This document shows positions 48,172-51,264 of a DNA stretch of 51,264 nucleotides, piece after piece. Numbering within the stretch: position 1 is the stretch's first letter; every line of letters begins with the position of its first letter. The stretch covers positions 1 through 51,264 of the IMG/VR virus record IMGVR_UViG_3300009181_000105. One strand, written 5' to 3'. Source of the DNA: a virus. Made by a program: the position numbers and the translations under genes. The notes under the pieces are model-generated. The model was not told where the DNA came from and made no database searches. It saw only the letters and a program-made list of their open reading frames with translations.

Positions 48172-49857
48172 TTATAGTGTTCCTGAGTCGGCAAAGCCTG
48201 CTGGGTTACTTCGTGCACTAGCCATTGTTACAGAGGTCGATGACACGGCGTCGTTAGAGTAGGCCAACTTTTCAATTGAAGACAATCTTGCATTAGAGGT
48301 GTTTTGTCCTCCAGCAGCGTACCCAGCAGTTCCTGAGTTAGCAAAGGCTGTATGGTATTGACGCGGAGTAGACATTCCTCCACTTACAGCAGAAACGCTA
48401 TCTGATGAGAATGTTATTTTGTCAATTGTTGTAAAGTTGTTATTTCCACCTAAGAAGTAACCCGCAGTTCCTGAGTTAGCATGAGCCGCATTTCTTGCAT
48501 TTAGAGAACTCAAAGTGGCAGAGGTTGTTGATTTTGAGTCATTAGAAAAAGTAATTTTATCAATGTAACTAGTAAGACTGCTTGTGTCTGTTCTGTTTCC
48601 TCCAGCAGTGTAGCCAGCAGTACCGCTGTTAGCCATTGCTCCAGTATTTCTATAAATGACGGCAGTTAAAGTTGCAGCAAGAGTTGTCCTAGCATCATTT
48701 GAAAAAGCAATTTTATCTATTGCAGCAGTTGTACCGCCACCAGTACTGCCTCCTAGTACATATCCAGCAGTACCGCTGTTAGCCATTGCTCCATGTTCTT
48801 TTCTAGCAGTTGCTAATGTAGTGCCTAGAGTAGAGACCACAGCGGTAGAGAATACAAGTTTGTTTATAGTAGTAGACGGTGATTGGCTTATTCCTGTTAT
48901 GTATCCAGCAACTCCACTGTTAGACATAGCAGCAGATTCTTGTGTATTAGCACTTAGAGTTGCACTTAATGTACTGCTAGTTTCTGCAGGTAAAGATATC
49001 TTTTCGATAATGCTAGTTGCGCTAGAAGAAGTTTCGCCACCAGCAGTGTAGCCCGCCTTTGGATAAGCAGTAGGAGTGGCACTATTAGAGGCAGAAGACG
49101 CTGCAGAAGTTCCTAGTGGATTTGCAGCCGTTACAGTAAATGTGTATCCAGTACCATTTGTTAACCCTGAAACTGTTACTGGACTTGCTACACCAGTTCC
49201 AATAATTGAGCCAGGGGTAGAAGTAACTGTAAACAAAGATGCGGTCTGTCCCGCTGGAGTAAATGCTACAGAGATTGCTCCAGTAGTTACTAAATCAGTA
49301 GCAGTAACGCTAGTAGGTGCACTAGGTGCTCCTGATACATTTTCTTTAAATACTCCATAGAGAGTTGCAGTTGAGTATTGGGCAAAATTACTTCCAGTAC
49401 CAGAAGTCAATGTAATAGATGTAATTGAGGATGTGTTTGACCACAAGTTAGACATAAGCATAATCAATGCTTCATAAGCGGTTGCTGAATTATTTTCCGT
49501 AACGCTGTCAGAGTTAATAGATTTGTAATTTGAAGAGGTGTAGTTTGGTATACATATCTCTGCATTTCCAAACGTATTTGTTGTTGCTCCAGATGCTGGC
49601 ATTGCTCCAACATATTGACTAGAACCACTGCTGGCCCTAGCACTTGTTACGTATCCTTGAAAATAGCGATACGCATAACTAGTTGCTGACCCATTATATG
49701 ATATATATATATCATCATCAGCGCCTGCGCGAGTTGACCTAGCACAGATTTTTATAACTAAATCAGTGTACGTTTGTGGAATAGAGGTAAAAGCAATGCT
49801 AGAAGCACCGCCTGCTCCTACAGTTACTGTTTGAATCTTCTTATGTGTGGTAGCCAT
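48172..49857 (-). CDS. Tail fibre protein with six kelch-like propeller repeats (561 aa)
   Basis: Residues 1-170 are the fibre beta-sandwich module (IPQTYTDLVIKICARSTR ... YSTATLYGVF). Residues ~175-265 are a fibronectin-III domain. From ~270 to the end are six repeats of 46-51 residues with consensus GYxxGG...IDKIxFSxD...L...R....ANSGTA. This suggests a six-bladed beta-propeller at the fibre tip. Propellers commonly bind sugars or proteins, so this may be the receptor-binding protein; inference. TAATG start. Confidence 0.85.
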   Translation of the reverse strand: MATTHKKIQTVTVGAGGASSIAFTSIPQTYTDLVIKICARSTRAGADDDIYISYNGSATSYAYRYFQGYVTSARASSGSSQYVGAMPASGATTNTFGNAEICIPNYTSSNYKSINSDSVTENNSATAYEALIMLMSNLWSNTSSITSITLTSGTGSNFAQYSTATLYGVFKENVSGAPSAPTSVTATDLVTTGAISVAFTPAGQTASLFTVTSTPGSIIGTGVASPVTVSGLTNGTGYTFTVTAANPLGTSAASSASNSATPTAYPKAGYTAGGETSSSATSIIEKISLPAETSSTLSATLSANTQESAAMSNSGVAGYITGISQSPSTTINKLVFSTAVVSTLGTTLATARKEHGAMANSGTAGYVLGGSTGGGTTAAIDKIAFSNDARTTLAATLTAVIYRNTGAMANSGTAGYTAGGNRTDTSSLTSYIDKITFSNDSKSTTSATLSSLNARNAAHANSGTAGYFLGGNNNFTTIDKITFSSDSVSAVSGGMSTPRQYHTAFANSGTAGYAAGGQNTSNARLSSIEKLAYSNDAVSSTSVTMASARSNPAGFADSGTL

Positions 49858-50372
49858 TATGCACTCGCAATTCCATAGAGTGTGAAAGTTGAACCAGCAG
49901 CAAAAGTACCGCTTGATTCAGAAGTAAAAGTTAAAGAAGTAATGGCTGCCGTGCTACGCCATAGTCCTGCTGTCATAAGAGTGTACTGGTTAGTATCAAT
50001 ACTGCTACTTCTTGATAAACATGATTTATAAGTGGTGGCATTAGCGTAATTAAAAATATCAATAGTTATAGGTGTCCAAGCATTTCCACTTGTAGCACTT
50101 GTAAAACCTACTTTTTGTATAGCAACACTGGTTCCTCTAAAACTATTAGCAGATGAGCCTGCGTACCCAGCAGCACCAACCCAAGAGTAATTAGTTGCAG
50201 TATCGGAATTATATTGCAATTGTGTTGCGTAACCATCACCAACACTATTTTTTACTTGAAGGACAACTCGTAAGTCTGTATAAGAACCACTAATAGAAGA
50301 AAATGTAACAGATGCTGTAGCGCTTGCTAGGGTGTTAGTAGCAAGCGGTGTGTAAGTAATTCCTGCAGCCAT
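49857..50372 (-). CDS. Tail fibre beta-sandwich protein (171 aa)
   Basis: A single fibre module: SISGSYTDLRVVLQVKN, QYNSDTATNYSWVG, DIFNYANATTYKSCLS, WRSTAAITSLTFTSE...FTLYGIASA. Close to the 164-residue protein in design. TAATG couplings on both sides. Confidence 0.8.
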   Translation of the reverse strand: MAAGITYTPLATNTLASATASVTFSSISGSYTDLRVVLQVKNSVGDGYATQLQYNSDTATNYSWVGAAGYAGSSANSFRGTSVAIQKVGFTSATSGNAWTPITIDIFNYANATTYKSCLSRSSSIDTNQYTLMTAGLWRSTAAITSLTFTSESSGTFAAGSTFTLYGIASA

Positions 50373-51235
50373 TATGCCATCACCCCATAAAGTGCAAAAT
50401 GACTAGCGCTTGTAAAACCAGCACCAGAACCAGAAAGAAGAGTTATTGAAGTAATTGCAGCGGTTGATAACCATAATCCACTTACTAATCCTACGCCCCA
50501 AAAGTTTCCGTTGTAAATATTGTTTGTTTCTACGCCTGTAAACGCACGAACAGTTTTGTTTTTAATTGTGTTGGTATAGTCCAAAATGTCTACAACGCCT
50601 GTTCCATAAGTACTTGTTGCACCATTAGAGGCAGACATTAAAAAGTTATCTCCCATATAAGTAGCAGCGGCTGTTCCAGCACTTACTCCTGACCCTTGAC
50701 CCCATAAATTATGGATTCTGTAATTAGAACCCGTATCACCATTTATTCTAATGGTAATTCCATCAGCAATAGTGGTCTGAGCCCAACTAGTTTTAGCCAT
50801 GTATCTAATTTGCAAATGAGTGTACGTGCTTGGAATTGAACTAAAGGTTATACTGCTAGCAGTAGAAGAAGTAGTAGTAGCAATAGAGAAGTAAGAACCA
50901 GCGGTGACAATTGCAGTAGATGCAGAGGCAGCACCTGCTGGACCTGTGGCTGTTGAGTTAACTCCAGCAGCGGTAAATGTGTAAGAGGTTGCATCACTCA
51001 AGCCCGAAACTGTTACAGGTGATGCTCCAGTAAATGTGGCTGGAGAAGTTGTTGGTGTGGGCGTAATAACAAAAGTAGTTGGTGTTCCACCAGTAGCAGC
51101 AGCAGTTGCTTCAACAGTAGCGGTGCCATCAAACGCACTTGTTACCGCTCCAACTGTAGCCCCATCTGGAACGTCGGCAATAGGCGTGTTACCGCCATTA
51201 ACGCTCTTTAATGAAACCTTGTTAGTGATAGTCAC
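50372..51235 (-). CDS. Tail fibre protein: fibronectin-III + beta-sandwich (287 aa)
   Basis: Short N-terminus with PIADVPDGATVGAVTSAFDG, one fibronectin-III domain (~20-110), then a beta-sandwich module (~115-287: SIPSTYTHLQIRYMAK, RINGDTGSNYRIHNL, GLWLSTAAITSITLL...FALYGVMA). Nearest relative in the window is the protein at 46397. GTG start at 51235 with AGAGG upstream. The remaining bases to the window end (51236-51264) hold a TAACTAGTTA palindrome and no gene I can support. Confidence 0.8.
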   Translation of the reverse strand: MTITNKVSLKSVNGGNTPIADVPDGATVGAVTSAFDGTATVEATAAATGGTPTTFVITPTPTTSPATFTGASPVTVSGLSDATSYTFTAAGVNSTATGPAGAASASTAIVTAGSYFSIATTTSSTASSITFSSIPSTYTHLQIRYMAKTSWAQTTIADGITIRINGDTGSNYRIHNLWGQGSGVSAGTAAATYMGDNFLMSASNGATSTYGTGVVDILDYTNTIKNKTVRAFTGVETNNIYNGNFWGVGLVSGLWLSTAAITSITLLSGSGAGFTSASHFALYGVMA

Positions 51236-51264
51236 TTGATATACCTCTAACTAGTTAATTAGGA

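Noticed and set aside
48656-49360. Open frames on the plus strand opposite the propeller fibre gene
   Set aside because: Val/Ala/Pro-rich mirror frames of Thr/Ala/Gly-rich coding sequence; no start signals.
1-51264. tRNA genes, CRISPR arrays, transposons, integrase
   Set aside because: The gaps are too short and show no cloverleaf, regular spacer repeats or transposase motifs. Lysogeny genes are not seen in the window.

Overview
The window is a single-stranded, tightly packed block of a tailed-phage genome with a contractile tail (myovirus). Every supported gene reads on the minus strand, so transcription and gene order run from the right end (51264) to the left end (1). Most neighbours share stop/start codons (ATGA, GTGA, TAATG, TGATG) or overlap by a few bases. 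No gap exceeds 300 bases; the longest is about 171 bases (171-341). I saw no tRNA, rRNA, CRISPR array, insertion sequence, integrase or repressor. A WhiB-family regulator and a SpoVS-like protein point to an actinobacterial host. The moderate base composition and a set of tiny proteins of types I know from aquatic (cyano-/pelagi-) phages suggest a freshwater or marine actinophage. The host assignment is inference.

Right part (51.2-42.2 kb): host-recognition genes. These include beta-sandwich and fibronectin-III tail-fibre proteins, two long glycine-rich adhesin-like proteins, a six-repeat kelch-like propeller protein and short accessory proteins. They share N-terminal and C-terminal modules and look like a mosaic, recombining cassette; an exact 31-bp direct repeat lies at 42233-42263 and 47261-47291. 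Next come a neck/connector protein and an unusual run of ten tiny, mostly lysine-rich genes (41665-40046), closed by the clearest intrinsic terminator of the window (40018-40037).

Middle (39.9-25.0 kb): the contractile tail module in canonical order. It holds neck/tail completion proteins, tail sheath, tail tube, assembly chaperones, a tape-measure protein carrying M23 endopeptidase and lytic transglycosylase domains, hub (gpD-like), LysM-like gpX, gp25-like wedge, baseplate J, gp5/VgrG-like spike, gpI-like baseplate protein with carbohydrate-binding-like domains, and a small membrane protein.

Left-middle (25.0-8.2 kb): DNA replication and recombination. It holds a winged-helix initiator-like protein, AAA+ helicase loader, SWIM zinc-finger protein, DnaB helicase, CHC2/TOPRIM primase, SNF2-type helicase, MerR-like protein, gp32-like ssDNA-binding protein, family A DNA polymerase, RecA, a Holliday-resolvase-like nuclease, WhiB, a Cas4-like nuclease, a secreted subtilisin-like protease, a DUF6378 protein, RuvC-like resolvase and a SpoVS-like protein. 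Two RNA hairpins sit in front of the SpoVS-like and polymerase genes.

Left end (8.2-0 kb): a run of unknown small proteins, then a nucleotidyltransferase-fold protein, a HAD-like protein lacking the usual nucleophile, a possible tRNA-guanine-transglycosylase-like TIM-barrel protein, and the N-terminus of a B12-dependent (class II) ribonucleotide reductase. Terminase, portal, capsid and a free-standing endolysin are not in the window.
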